A stretch of 64,000 bases of DNA, taken from NCBI GenBank assembly GCA_954871525.1, contig OX940871.1:19157086-19221085 (forward strand), in the 5' to 3' direction. The DNA comes from Parietaria judaica (Eukaryota > Streptophyta > Magnoliopsida > Rosales > Urticaceae). A program made the position numbers and the translations under genes. The notes under the pieces are model-generated. The model saw only the letters and a list, made by a program, of their open reading frames with translations, ran no database searches and was not told where the DNA came from. Below, piece after piece: positions 11,801 to 23,398 of this stretch (within the stretch, counting starts at the first letter, position 1; every line of letters starts with the position of its first letter).

Positions 11801-12553
11801 AATATAATTTCTAACCAACAAGAAATTGATAACGCATCTGAAATCCCAAAAATATGAACTTTCGTACTTATGCCACATAAAAAACTTTAAAAATAATAAT
11901 AATATATCAGGCAGTAAAGTTTTCCCTGATACCATATAGAGAAATAAAACGTGTAACACAGTTAACAAAGCTCAATAAAGCACTTAAATAATAAAGCACT
12001 CAAATGATAGCATAAATATTTGAATCTAAGAGCCTAATATGATAACATATATATTTATATTTATTACTTCATACATATATACAGAATACACTGAACTTTG
12101 CATGAAAATGTTTTTACCTCATGACTTGGATTGGGCTGATGAAAATGTTATAATGAAAATTTTAATATTTCATGCATGACAATCGATAGCGCCATCATTG
12201 ATAGATTCATTGAGGTAATTGATTTTATCTTGTCATTACCGAAACAATCATTTATAGCCTAGTGCTGAAGAGTTTGAAAGAATTACTAGTTGGCCTGTGT
12301 TAGAATCTTTGTCATGTAATATCTTCTTTTACCTCTTTAAAACATCTAATCTTATACATTAATTCAAGCATATAATCTTATTATATATATAATCCTTATT
12401 CACTCATTAAAAAAATAGTCATTTTTCCCATGTTACGGTTTAATGGCATTCAATTATTTGTATATATGCTGTTAAATGTTAATGCATCCTTTTTCCCTTA
12501 ATTATTTATTATATATGATGTTAAATGTTAATGCACCTTTTTTCCCGTATTTG
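8898..12553. other. Intergenic DNA with degenerate repeats
   Basis: No credible gene. Positions 9095-9165 have short CCATCGATATA-type repeats. Positions 9340-9560 look like an old LTR fragment. An inverted repeat around GAGTTATGCC lies at 11372-11390 and 11424-11443. Near the right end, TGTTAAATGTTAATGCA followed by a T/C-rich run recurs twice, and again after the solo LTR at about 13409-13443. Confidence 0.45.
10365..10700. repeat. Cluster of TTACGTAA-type motifs
   Basis: Variants of GTAACTACAGTTACGTAA recur many times in about 330 bp, on both strands because TTACGTAA is palindromic. The spacing is irregular, so this is an interspersed motif cluster more than a clean satellite. It could be the subterminal region of an unrecognised transposon. 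Confidence 0.5.
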
Positions 12554-13386
12554 TGTTGACGTGGTTTCCCACCTCAAACAATCAAGTGTGACTTGTGAGT
12601 GTATGATATGTATCGGACTATGGATTTGGTGGAATTCGATCTCTCAAGCTCTCGATTCACTCTCGATATATATATATATATAAATGAGACGATGTTTTTT
12701 TAATAGAGGTTCGTTCCAAGGCGGTAATTGACTACGTCCTCTGTTAGTTTATTGAGACAGAAAGCATGGACGGACAGCTATAGGCAGCGTATCACGTCTA
12801 GGGTTAGTAAAGAGAAGAAGAAGAATGAACAGAATACAAATAAATCTCAAAGTAGACAAAAATGCCAGGTAGCGAGATCTCGATGTATTCTCTCAGGGAC
12901 GTGTGTGTTGATCTGAGCTTGAGCTTGAGCTTGGTATTTATAGACTTGGATTCTTCCTGTTGGACTTCCACGAATCGTGGGGTCTTCTCTCCGAGCTGAC
13001 CGGGTTGAATGGCTCGTCTTGCTACACGTGTCCCACGATTGCGTTCTCTTTGTCGTGTTTGAATTATGCCTGTTAAAGACTTGACTCCGTGATACTGGTC
13101 TTCCGCTGAGGTTTGAATTGGGATGTCGGGTAGAGAATATGATGATTCTACCCTCTTCTTTCTAGGCTGATGACGGATAGACGTTGGGCCTTTGGGCTTT
13201 TTGGGCCGAATGGCTTTGTATCCGTCGGGCTTTGTCTGATTGAGAATTTCAATGGGCTTCTAAATCGGGCTTTTATGAATATCGATTTATTCTTTTAAAG
13301 TTTTTAATCATCATTTGTAAATTTAATTAATTCACAACTTCAACACTTTATGTCATATTAAATAATGACGAATTTGTACATCAACA
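12554..13386 (-). mobile_element. Solo LTR, reverse orientation
   Basis: Read on the minus strand it starts TGTTGATGTACAAATTCG at 13386 and ends GAAACCACGTCAACA at 12554. The flanks are a perfect 5-bp duplication, ATTTG at 12549-12553 and 13387-13391. A TATA-like TCTATAAATACC lies at about 12931-12942 in the same orientation. No internal domain or second LTR is present, so it is a solo LTR left by LTR-LTR recombination. The termini match the element at 59676-60651. Confidence 0.85.
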
Positions 13387-14179
13387 ATTTGTATATATTC
13401 ATGTATTATATATGCTGTTAAATGTTAATGCGTCTTTTTCCCCTTAAATATTTTAAAAAAAGGGTGACACGAACTCGGATTTGAGTTCTTTAAGAAAAGA
13501 ATAAAATCACATTAATTTTCGGAAAGATGCAAAATTGATTTTGCTTGCCTCAGTCGTAGGATCAATTTGACGTGTATACTGTATATTGTTTAGTGGTAGA
13601 CTCAACAATTTTGTATTACAAGGATTACTTAAAAAATATTACTTTACGTGTTACTGGAGTAAAAAAAATAATTAATAGTATAAAAATAAAGTATTAATTT
13701 TGTACATGACTACTTTACGTATGTCCATCTCTCATCCCTAGTCTCTATCTCTCGTACAAAACCCAGTCTCTATCTCTCGTACATTTTTAGCCAGCAAGCC
13801 ATTATTAGTTGGATTTTTCAAAAAAAAAAATGAATATATTAATGGTATAAAAATAAAGTATTAAATTATATAGCTTACTACTTTACGCTGTCCATCTCTC
13901 ATCCCCAGTCTCTATCTCTCATACATTTCCAGCCATCAAGCTATCATTCTTCTATCGTCGTCTTTGTGTTTCTAGAGAGCCATCATTCTTCACCATCCTT
14001 GAGCCACCATTCTTTTACCGTCGATCTCATTTCTTATACAATATTTTTATTTTGAAATATATATTTAATCGCCATTATATATATATATATATGAAGTGTC
14101 TGAAGGGTAAGTTGTTGCATTTGAGAGAAGAGAGAGTTTGTATTTTGGATATTAAACTCTTTTCTAGCTCCTCATCCTC
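13387..14179. other. AT-rich intergenic DNA
   Basis: A segment containing CTTTACG followed by CCATCTCTCATCC is repeated at about 13718-13760 and 13880-13930, showing a local duplication. Otherwise nothing is recognised. It may hold the promoter of the first PGG unit. Confidence 0.4.
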
Positions 14180-14931
14180 ATGGCATATTCCATCAATATT
14201 CCGAAAACTTCACCATATGAGTTAGAATTGACAGTTCAAAATCCCGCGTTACCAGATCCAGCTCCCCAGACGCCTCAAATCGCACCAATGCGTACTCTCC
14301 CGGCTGCGGAAATAGGAGTTGATTCTAAGTCGCGAACGCCATCGCCACCTCCAAAGCCATCGCAAGAAGACCAGGGAGTAAAGACACCGGGAGTAGAAGA
14401 GTAGACGCTGCTTCTTCGTCAGAACAGCCGATTCATCGATTGCGTCCGTTTTTTACAATTTTAAAGGAGGGCCTGACATCCTAATGTTAGTCGTCATGAT
14501 TTTAGTCCTCATCGGCACTTTCTCTTTCACCTACGCGGTCAACCCACCTGGCGGTGTGCGGGTCAAAATCGTCAAATCCGACTCCAATGGCAAAAAGATC
14601 GAGCATATGGCCGGTAAGGCTATGAACACAAACAATAATACCCTATATTTCAGCACAAACAATAATACTCTATATTTCATCTTGCTTACATTTGAAATTT
14701 AAGCATATTCAGTTACAACGTTTGGATTATTAGTTATTATATGCGAAATGTCATTTATAAACATTGTTTTCCGCTTATTAGTTTGTATGCAACATTTCTA
14801 TGTACCATCATTTCTTTTACGTCGGCAGCCCTTTGGGCCTTTGTTATTTTCATGACTGTTTTTCATACTGCTCTCTTTATATTCCTCCTCTAGTAATTGG
14901 TATGTTTAGTCAGGATCGGCGTGAAAACTAG
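14180..14931 (+). pseudogene. PGG-domain unit 1 with proline-rich leader
   Basis: A 74-codon frame (14180-14404) begins MAYSINIPKTSPYELEL and is rich in Pro and Ser. About 80 bp on, the PGG signature appears: MLVVMILVLIGTFSFTY, then NPPGG (14484-14560). PGG domains are membrane regions found after ankyrin repeats in plant ITN1/ACD6-like proteins, but no ankyrin repeat is visible. The leader and domain are in different frames. The PGG frame stops at 14700-14702, where one T is missing relative to sister units (GAAATTTAAGC versus GAAATTTTAGC). The homologous end lies at 14931. A spliced or recoded product cannot be excluded. Confidence 0.6.
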
Positions 14932-15210
14932 GGTTTTAAAATTGGTAAGTTATTTTATTTTTGTTTTCTAGTATTTAATGTGTTTTTATTAGATTACGGT
15001 TAGTTACCTTGTTATTGGGTCGTTTTTGTTTGGGAGGCATGTGTTGTATGATAGTATATATTTGAAAGACATATGTTGTAGGTCTTCTTTTTTTTTAATC
15101 TAATTATTGTTAGTTGTCATGTTATTGGGCTGTTTTTGTTAAAGACATGTGTTGTAAGGCAGTGTTGGTTTGAAAAACATGTGTCGTAACTTGTAAGGTC
15201 TGACATCCGA

Positions 15211-15634
15211 ATGTTAGTCGTCATGATTTTAGTCTTCATGAGCACATTCTCTTGCACCAACACGACATACCCACCCGGCAGTGTTAGGGTCAAAACAGTT
15301 AAAACCGACGCCAAAGGAAAAAATATCGAGCATATAGCTGGTAAGGCTAAAACGCCAACAACAGTACCCTATATTTAATCTTGCTTACAATTGAAATTTT
15401 AGCATTATATATTTTAACGTTTGGATTATTAGTTATTACATACGGAATGCCGTTTATAATTGTTGTTTGAGTGTCGCTTATTGGTTTTTATGCAACATTT
15501 CTATGTACCGTCTTTTCTTTTACGCCAGCAGCCCTTTGGGCCTTTGTTATTTTCATGACTGTTTTTCCTATTGCTCTCTTTATATTCCTCCTACACTAAT
15601 TAGTATGTTTAGTCAGAACCAGCATGATAACTAG
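15211..15634 (+). pseudogene. PGG-domain unit 2
   Basis: This is a tandem copy of unit 1 without the leader. The NPPGG motif is changed (YPPGS) and the frame is broken several times. As in most units the upstream flank carries TTGTAAGG and TGACATCC, so the duplicated segment includes non-coding flank. Confidence 0.6.
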
Positions 15635-15842
15635 GGTTTTAAAATCGTTTATTATTTTATTTTTGTTTTCTAGTATTTAATGTGGCAGTATTTGTTAGAA
15701 AGACATGTGTTGTAAGGCCTTTTTTTTTTATTAAATTAGTGTTAGTTGTCTTGTTATTGGGCCATTTTTGTTTGAGACATGTGTTGTAAGACAGTTTTTG
15801 TTCGAGAAACATATGTCGTAACTTGTAAGGCCTAACATCCGA

Positions 15843-16252
15843 AAGTTAGTCGTCATTATTTTAGTCATCATCGGCACTTTCACTATCAACTACGCGGCCA
15901 ACCCACCCGGCGGTGTATGGGTAAAAACCATCTAACCCAACGCCAAAGGCAACAGATCGAGCATATGGCCGGTAAGGCTTTAAACGCCAACAACAATACC
16001 CTATATTTCTTCTCGCATTTTAGCATATTATGTTTCTACGTTTGGATTATTAGTTATCACGTGCGGAATGCCGTTTATAATCGTTGTTTAGTGTCGCTTA
16101 TTGGTTTGTATGCAACATTTCTATATACCATCTTTTCTGTTAAGCCAGTAGCATTTTGGGCCATTGTTATTTTCATGATTGTTTGTCTTACTGCTCTCTT
16201 TATATTCCTCTTAGTAATTGGTATGTTTAGTCAGGATCAGCGTGCGAACTAG
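15843..16252 (+). pseudogene. PGG-domain unit 3
   Basis: The ATG has become AAG (15843-15845). NPPGG is retained, but a TAA stop follows shortly after. A downstream open frame (15917-16252) encodes the later membrane part ending LLVIGMFSQDQRAN. Confidence 0.6.
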
Positions 16253-16493
16253 GGTTTTAAAACCAGTTAGTTATTTTATTTTTGTTTCTAGTATTTGATG
16301 TTTTTTTATTAGATTACGGCTAGTTTCCATGTTATTGGGTCGTTTTTATTTGGGAGACATGTGTTGTAAGGCCTTATTTTATTAAATTAGTGTTAGTTGT
16401 CTTGTTATTGGGCCGTTTTTTTTTTAGACATGTGTTGTAAGGCAATTTTTGGTTGAGAAACATGTGATGTAACTTGTAAGGCTTTACATCCTA

Positions 16494-16912
16494 ATGTTAG
16501 TCGCCATGAGTTTAGTCATCATCGGCACTTTTGCTTTCACCTACGCGGCCAATCCACCTGGCGGTGTGTGGGTAAAAACCATCAAAACCGATGCCAAAGG
16601 AAAAAATATCGAGCATATAGCCCGTAAGGCTATAAACGCCAACAACAATACCCTATATTTCATCTTGCTTACATTTAAAATTTTAGCATATTATCTTTCA
16701 ACATTTAGAATATTAGTTATTACGTGCGGAATGTTGTTTATAATGATTGTTTGCCGCTTAATTGTTTGTATGCAACATTTTTATGCACCATCTTTTCTGT
16801 AACGCCGGCAGCCCTCTGGGCCTTTGTTATTTTAATGATTGTTAGTCGTATTGTTTTATTTATATTCCTCATAGTAATTGGTATGTTTAGTCAGGACCGG
16901 CGTGAGAACTAG
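16494..16912 (+). pseudogene. PGG-domain unit 4 (one of the best preserved)
   Basis: The frame runs 102 codons from 16494 with TM1, NPPGGVWVKTIKTD and TM2. It then shifts, and the C-terminal membrane part continues in another frame (16724-16912) to the common ending IGMFSQDRREN. One net frameshift separates the two halves. No ankyrin repeats. Confidence 0.6.
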
Positions 16913-17488
16913 GGTTTTAAAATCGGTTAGTTATTTAATTTTTTGTTTTCTCGTATTTAATGTGTTTTTATTAGATTACGGCTAGTTGCCTTCTTATGGG
17001 GTTGTTTTTGTTTAGGAGATATGTGTTGTAAGCAAGGAAATGAATTTCGCAAAAATTGCTCGAAAATCCCTCAAAATGAGGTTCACGGTAACTTATCTTT
17101 CTTAATATTTATCATTATCGTTTTATACTTATCGTAATTTTACGGTTCGAAAAATGAAGTTATTTTCGCTCATACTTATCAAGTGTAAATATTCAAAAAA
17201 TTAAGAGTCTTTTCGCTCAAATAACGATAAGCTTGACTCACTTTCCTTAATATTTTTATAGTCTCTGACATGCGCGTTTGGTTCTCAAATGATATTTTAA
17301 TGTTCTATGTGTCTTATCTACTGTCACACTGTCATTGCATGTTGCAAACATATATATATATATATATTATTGATAATATAGTTAGCGTGTGATGTGTATA
17401 AAATATTTACAATTTGTATTTGTCTAATACTCAATGGAATACCCAATTTGTTTATTTTCTTTTGTTTCTTCCAATCTGATGAAGTGGA

Positions 17489-17532
<44 letters not shown>

Positions 17533-18032
17533 AAAGTTAGTATAAAATTTCATTTTTGTATTATTTATGTATTGTGACACTACTGTTTTATATATATTGA
17601 TTAAAGTTGGTATAAATTTTATTTTATAGTTATATTTATGTATTATGACACTAATGTTTTATGTTATATTTTGAGTGTAAATATATATGAAAATATTTTG
17701 TAGGTTTTCCATCGGTAAATCCATCGGTAAAAGATTATTCCATCGATAAGTTCGATAACGGCAAACGATAATTTTTATAGGTTTTCCATCGATAAATCAA
17801 TCGATAAATGATTACTCCGAATTAAGGGTAAACGATTTATCGGCCAAAATGATATTCAATTCCTTGGTTGTAAAGCAGTATTTGTTTGAAAGACATGTGT
17901 TGTACGGCCTTTTTTTACTGTTAAATTACTGGTAGTTGTCTTGTTATTGGGTCATTTTTGTTTGAGACATGTGTGGTAAAGTAGTTTTTGTTTGAGAAAC
18001 ATGTGTTGTAACTTGTAAAGCCTGACATCCGA
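16913..18032. other. Spacer between PGG units 4 and 5 with unrelated insertion
   Basis: Ordinary inter-unit spacer is interrupted between about 17035 and 17870 by unrelated DNA. That DNA contains an (AT)n run at 17491-17528 and repeated CCATCGATAA/ATCGATAAA motifs at 17705-17845. The element type is not identified. Confidence 0.5.
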
Positions 18033-18444
18033 ATGTTAGTCGTCATGATTTTAGTCCTCATCAGCACTTTTGCTTTCACTTACGCGGCCAACCTAACCGG
18101 CGGTGTATGGGTCAAAACTGGCAAAACCGAAGCCAAAGGCAAACAGATCGAGCATATGGCCGGTAAGGCTATAAAATCCAAGAAAACTACCTTATATTTT
18201 ATCTCGCTTACATTTGAAATTTTAGCATATTCTGTTTCAACAGTTTGGATTAATAGTTATGACGTGCAGAATAATGTTTATAATCTTTGTTTGGGTATCG
18301 TTTATTGGTTTGTATACAACATTTTTATGTACCATCTTTTTTGTTACGCCAGCAGCCTTTTGGGCCATTGTTATTTTCTTGAATGTTTGTCTTACTGCTC
18401 CCTTTATATTGCTCCTAGTAATTGGAATGTTTAGTCAGGACTAG
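18033..18444 (+). pseudogene. PGG-domain unit 5
   Basis: It is open for 133 codons from 18033, but the second half is read in the wrong frame. The correct membrane tail is in the 18259-18444 frame. NPPGG is degraded to NLTGG. The end is a premature TAG in the place of the usual GACCGG. Confidence 0.6.
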
Positions 18445-18740
18445 GGTGAGAACTATGGTTTTAAAATCGGTTAGTTTTTTTATTTTTGTTTTCTAGTATT
18501 TAATGTGTTTTCAGTAGATTCCGGCTAGCTGCATTGTTATTGGGTCATTTTTTGTTTGGGATACATGTGTTGTACGACAATATTTATTTGAAAGACATAT
18601 GTTTTAAGTCCTCTCTTTTTTATATATAAAATTATTGTTAGTTGTCTTGTTATTGTGCTATTTTTGTTAAAGACATGTGTTGTAAGACAGTTTTTGTTTG
18701 AAAAAAACATGTGTTGTAATTTGTAAGGCCTGACATCCGA

Positions 18741-21700
18741 ATGATAGTCGTCATGATTTTAGTCCTCATGAGCACTTTTGCTTGCACCAACACGACCAAC
18801 CCACGCGGCAATGTTAGGGTCAAAACCGTTGAAACTGACGCCAAAGGTAAACATACACTACTACAAAAACAGGATTAGACGACATGAATTTTCTGTCGTT
18901 TAAACGTTTACATGACAGGCCTTGCATGTCGTATAATCCAAAGTCGTAGTAGGTTACACGACATGCAAAAAGTCAGTCGTGTAAACTAGTTTACACGACA
19001 GCGAAGTACATGTCGTGTAAACTTTACACGACATGCATTTGCCTGTCGTGTAAACTTGAAATAAAATTATAAAAAAAAGCGTAGTAGAGGCTCAAAAACG
19101 AACCTCTACTACGCTTTCTCAATGCATTGAAACTTACTAATCAAATTATTATAATCATTTAATCCAATCATAGAAATCTATAATTCAAATTCAAATTCAA
19201 ATTATCGAACATATAAAGCAGGCAGTTCCACACACAAGAATGACTAACGGCACTTTCTTATGATGAAACCTGAGATATAGATCAAACACGTATCATGTAC
19301 CGCTAACAAAACTCGCAAATAATTCATACACAACAAAACATAGATGAACCTAATGCACAACAATATATTCCTTGAAAACAGAAATGTACTTTTGGCATAA
19401 ACCTAGCGTAAGACCGGGCCGAAGCTGCAATCATGTAAAACCAAGCATCAATAACTCAGCCAAAGGCAGGGAATTTCACTAACACTAGTAGAATAATCAA
19501 CATGAAAGGGAAAATGTAACTTGAAATAGTACACCTATCTAAAACAATCAACCAAATTTTAAAGTGCAGCAAAAATGAACAATTACCTCAATGGAAATCA
19601 ACTAAAAGCGAATCAAAACATTTGAACTTTGAACTAAACTAAAACTAAACTAAACTAAAACTATCTACAGTCCACACCATAAAATTTGAACTTTCCCTGA
19701 TCATCAAAGAAGTTGTACAAATCATATATTATTCATAAAAGTAATTGTCTGTATTTCAACTATTAATTTAAAGTCAACCTTCAATGGTGAATAACAAGGA
19801 AGACAAACTCCAACTCATAAAGCATGAATCAGTACAGGTACAAACCCATATACTTCTATTTCCCTAACTATTTAAATTCCTTTACAGTTCAATATTGAAA
19901 TGAAAACAAAATCAAGAACACAAAACTTATCAACCTTATCGAAGAGGAACAAAAAGAAGAAAAATATCAATTCTCAAAGAGACAAGTATTTATGAAGATA
20001 ACTCTAATTAAGCTGATCAAAGGAAAAATAATGAAAAGAGCAGAGAACAATTAATCAGAAAAAAATTAAATAAAAAGCTTGCAATTTGATTGACATAGAA
20101 CTGTTCACAGCAAGTAACAAAACATAACGAGTATGAAATCAAGTATACTATTAAAAGGATTAAAAAGAACAAGAGAAACAACCTTAGTGTTGATATTTGA
20201 TGAGAGATACAAATCTGTCAAGCAACAACGAGAAGTTTGGGCAACAAAACGGATTATAGCTTTTCCTACAAGAACAGAGACCACAAACACATAAAGAATT
20301 AAACACAATCAATTTCTACTAGGTAGCAAAATGCAATTTAAACACAGGCCAATCGAGAAACATAAATCCAGTTCCTTCATCTAGGTCAACTATTTCAATA
20401 AACTCCTGCATAAAAACAAGAAAAATCTCCATAGCTTCTTCAGGAGAGACAAGGATGGTGTTTGTTATCTTGATTCGTCGGCAAAGCATTACATTGGAAT
20501 ATTAGGAGACTGTTAAAGAGAGGCTTGAAGTTCAGCTCAGGGACAAATAATGGTGGCCACGACAAACGCTTTGACGGAAGAAGAAGAGACGGGAGAGATG
20601 GAATAACAGAGATGCGAGTGACTAAAGGCAGCGTCAACACGAAAGCACATCAAACAATGAACGGACAATTATTTCTTCATAGAAGATGCCAATATTTTCA
20701 AGTATTTTCAAGAATCAAAACCAAAAGAGACCTGCGATGTGCTCGTTGAGAGATTTCTGTAGAGCGAGAATGTCGACTTCAGATAGCGTGCGCGCGAGAC
20801 GAACAATACCAGCGGCAAAGATCTTCCCGACGCCGGCGAGTGCCAATTCTCAGGGGCTTATCGATCGGGAAGGAGAGAGCGAATTCCCTGCGGAGAAGAG
20901 AAGACATGCTCGACGGAGTTAGGGAAAGTTGCAAGAGGTAATTTAGGGCTCAAATGGTTGCGTTAGCGGTGGTTAGAGTCACAGTCGCACGGGTCGGTGG
21001 AGCCGGCGACTATGGTGGTTGGAGTGGCGGTCGCACGGGAGGTCGAAGCGCAAAGGAGAAGTGATTTGAAAACCATTCGAGCAAAATGATGAAGAAGGAA
21101 GGGGGAAATTGAAAAAATACGCGGGTGATTTAAAATATTTTGGTGAATTTTTTGTTGTTAACACGAACAACCAAGAGCAACATAATTTATACTAGCCCAC
21201 GCTTTATTTTACAAGCCGCGGCTTGTAGACATGTTGGGCTCTAAAACGACATAACTTATACGACACAGTAAATGATTGTCGCTTTAACATATAAAGCCGC
21301 AGCTTTTAAAATTTATGCCGTGGTATTATAATATCTTTTGAATAATTTTAAACGACAGTGGTTTTGCCTGTCGTTTAAGCTCTCTTATACGACAACGTGA
21401 TTTTGTCTGTCGTTTAAACTATGTTTACACGACAGCATGATTTTGCCTGTCGTTTTAACCAAGTTTACACGACACCGTGATTTTGTTTGTCGTTTAATTT
21501 AGTTTAAACGACAGCGTAATTTTGCCAGTCGTTTTAACTAAGTTTATACGACAGGAAAACTTGACTGTCGTTTAAACCATGTCGTGTAAGCTACTATTTG
21601 TAGTAGTGATATCGAGTATATAGCTGGTAAGACTATAAACGCCAACAACAATACCATATATTTCATCTTGCTTACATTTGAAATTTTAGCATATTCTGTT

Positions 21701-21800
21701 ACAACGTTTGGATTATTAGTTATTACGTGCGGAATGCCGATTACAATGATTATTTGCCGCTTATTGGTTTGTATGCAACATTTTTAGGGTTTTAAAATCG
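18741..21800 (+). pseudogene. PGG-domain unit 6, split by a CACTA transposon
   Basis: The 5' part (18741-18855) ends in GTAAACATA and the 3' part resumes at 21609 with ATATCGAG. Removing the transposon and one ATA copy restores the sister-unit order, so this unit existed before the insertion. The PGG motif is already degraded, and a C-terminal deletion joins GCAACATTTTT to the GGTTTTAAAATCGG trailer near 21780. Confidence 0.7.
18856..21608. mobile_element. Non-autonomous CACTA (En/Spm-type) transposon
   Basis: It starts CACTACTACAAAAACAG, and the reverse complement of its end is CACTACTACAAATAG. Both flanks are ATA (18853-18855 and 21609-21611), the 3-bp duplication expected of the superfamily. 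ACGACA/TGTCGT motifs repeat through about 18880-19040 and 21240-21590, resembling the subterminal transposase-binding repeats of CACTA elements. The 2753-bp interior has no transposase frame, so it is non-autonomous. A perfect 15-bp inverted repeat (AAAGCGTAGTAGAGG, 19076-19090 with 19103-19117) lies inside. Positions 20430-20930 are less AT-rich and may be captured host DNA. Confidence 0.92.
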
Positions 21801-22059
21801 GTTAGTTGTTTTATTATTATTTTCTAGTATTTAATGCGTTTTTATTAGATTACGGCTAGTTTCCTTGTTATTGAGTTGTTTATCTTTGGGACATGTGTTG
21901 TAAGACAGTATTTGTTTTAAAGACATGTGTTTTAAAGCTTTTTTTTATTCAATTATTGTTAGTTGTCTTGTTATTGGGCCGATTTTGTTTGAGACATATT
22001 TTGTAAGGTAGATTTTGGTTAAGAAACATGTGTTGTAACTTGTAAGGCATGACATCCGA

Positions 22060-22475
22060 ATGTTTGTCGTCATGAGTTTAGTCCTCATCGGCACTTTTGT
22101 TTTCACCTACGTGGCCAACCCACCCGGCGGTTTGTGGGTAAAAACCGTCGAAACCGACCCAAAGGAAAAAAGATCGAGCATATTGTCGGTAAGACTATAA
22201 ACGCTAACAACAATACCATATATTTCATCTTGCTTACATTTGAAATTTAAGCATATTATGTTTCAACGTTTGGATTATTAGTTATTACGTGCGAAATGCC
22301 GATTATAATGATTGTTTGCCGCTTATTCATTTGTATGCAACATTTCTATGTACCGTCTTTTCTATAATGCCAGCAGCCTTTACGCCTTTGTTATTTTCAT
22401 GACTGTTTGTCGTCTGCTCTCTTTATATTCCTCCTTGTAATCGGTATGTTTAGTTTGGACCGGTGTGAGAACTAG
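22060..22475 (+). pseudogene. PGG-domain unit 7
   Basis: NPPGG is retained, but a frameshift follows within about 20 codons (GACCCAAAGG in the place of GACGCCAAAGG). The C-terminal membrane region is recognisable to 22475. Confidence 0.6.
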
Positions 22476-22752
22476 GGTTTTAAAATCGGTTAGTTATTTT
22501 ATTTTTGTTTTTTTAGTATTTAATATTTAATATTAGATTACGACTAGTTGCCTTGTTATTGTGTCGTTTTTGTTTGGGAGACATTTGTTGTCAGACAATA
22601 TTTGTTTGAAAGACATGTGTTTTAAGCCTTTTTTTTTAATTAAATTATTGTTAGTTGTCTTGTTATTGTGCCGTTTTTGTTTGAGACATCTGTTAGTAAG
22701 GTAGTTTTTGTTTGAGAAACATGTGGTTTAGCTTGTAAAGCCTGACATCCGA

Positions 22753-23095
22753 ATGTTATTCGTAAGGATTTTAGTCCTCATTGACACTTTTGCTATCACT
22801 TACGCGGCCAACCCACCCGGCGGTGTGCAGGTCAAAACCGTCGAAACTGACACCAAAGGCAAAAATATCGAGCATATGGCCGGTAAGGCTATAAACGCCA
22901 ACAACAATACTTTATATTTCATCTTGCTTACATTTGAAATTTTAGCATATTCTGTTTCAACGTTTGGTTTATTAGTTATTACGTGCGGAATGACATTTAT
23001 AATTCTTGTTTGGGTGTCGCTTATTGGTTGTATGCAACATTTCTATGTACTGTCTTTTCTGTTACGCCGGGAGCCCTTAGGGCCTTTGTTATTTT
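22753..23095 (+). pseudogene. PGG-domain unit 8, truncated at the 3' end
   Basis: It is open from 22753 through TM1, NPPGGVQVKTVETD, TM2 and TM3, then loses one base at GGTTGTATGC, where sister units read GGTTTGTATGC. Homology to the other units stops at about 23095 in GTTATTTTA, where unrelated sequence begins. Confidence 0.6.
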
Positions 23096-23346
23096 ATTCT
23101 GGGGAAAGGTGTGTAAAATGTGTAGAATGAGCTCCCTATTTATAGGCTCAGACTGTAACCGAATTGGAGAAATTCCCTACCAATTTTTCGAATTATATAT
23201 ATTAAATATAATTAATTATTTCAATCCAATGGCTTAGACTTAATCTTATCTAAATCCAAGGGATATAATTAATTAGGGATTTATTAAATAAGAAATACTT
23301 GGTAATTAGAATCCAATCTTATCTACTTATTTATCAAATTCGAATT

Positions 23347-23398
<52 letters not shown>

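Noticed and set aside
20440..21170. Independent host gene between 20440 and 21170
   Set aside because: It lies inside the CACTA termini with no long frame or complete exon set; kept only as a possible captured fragment.
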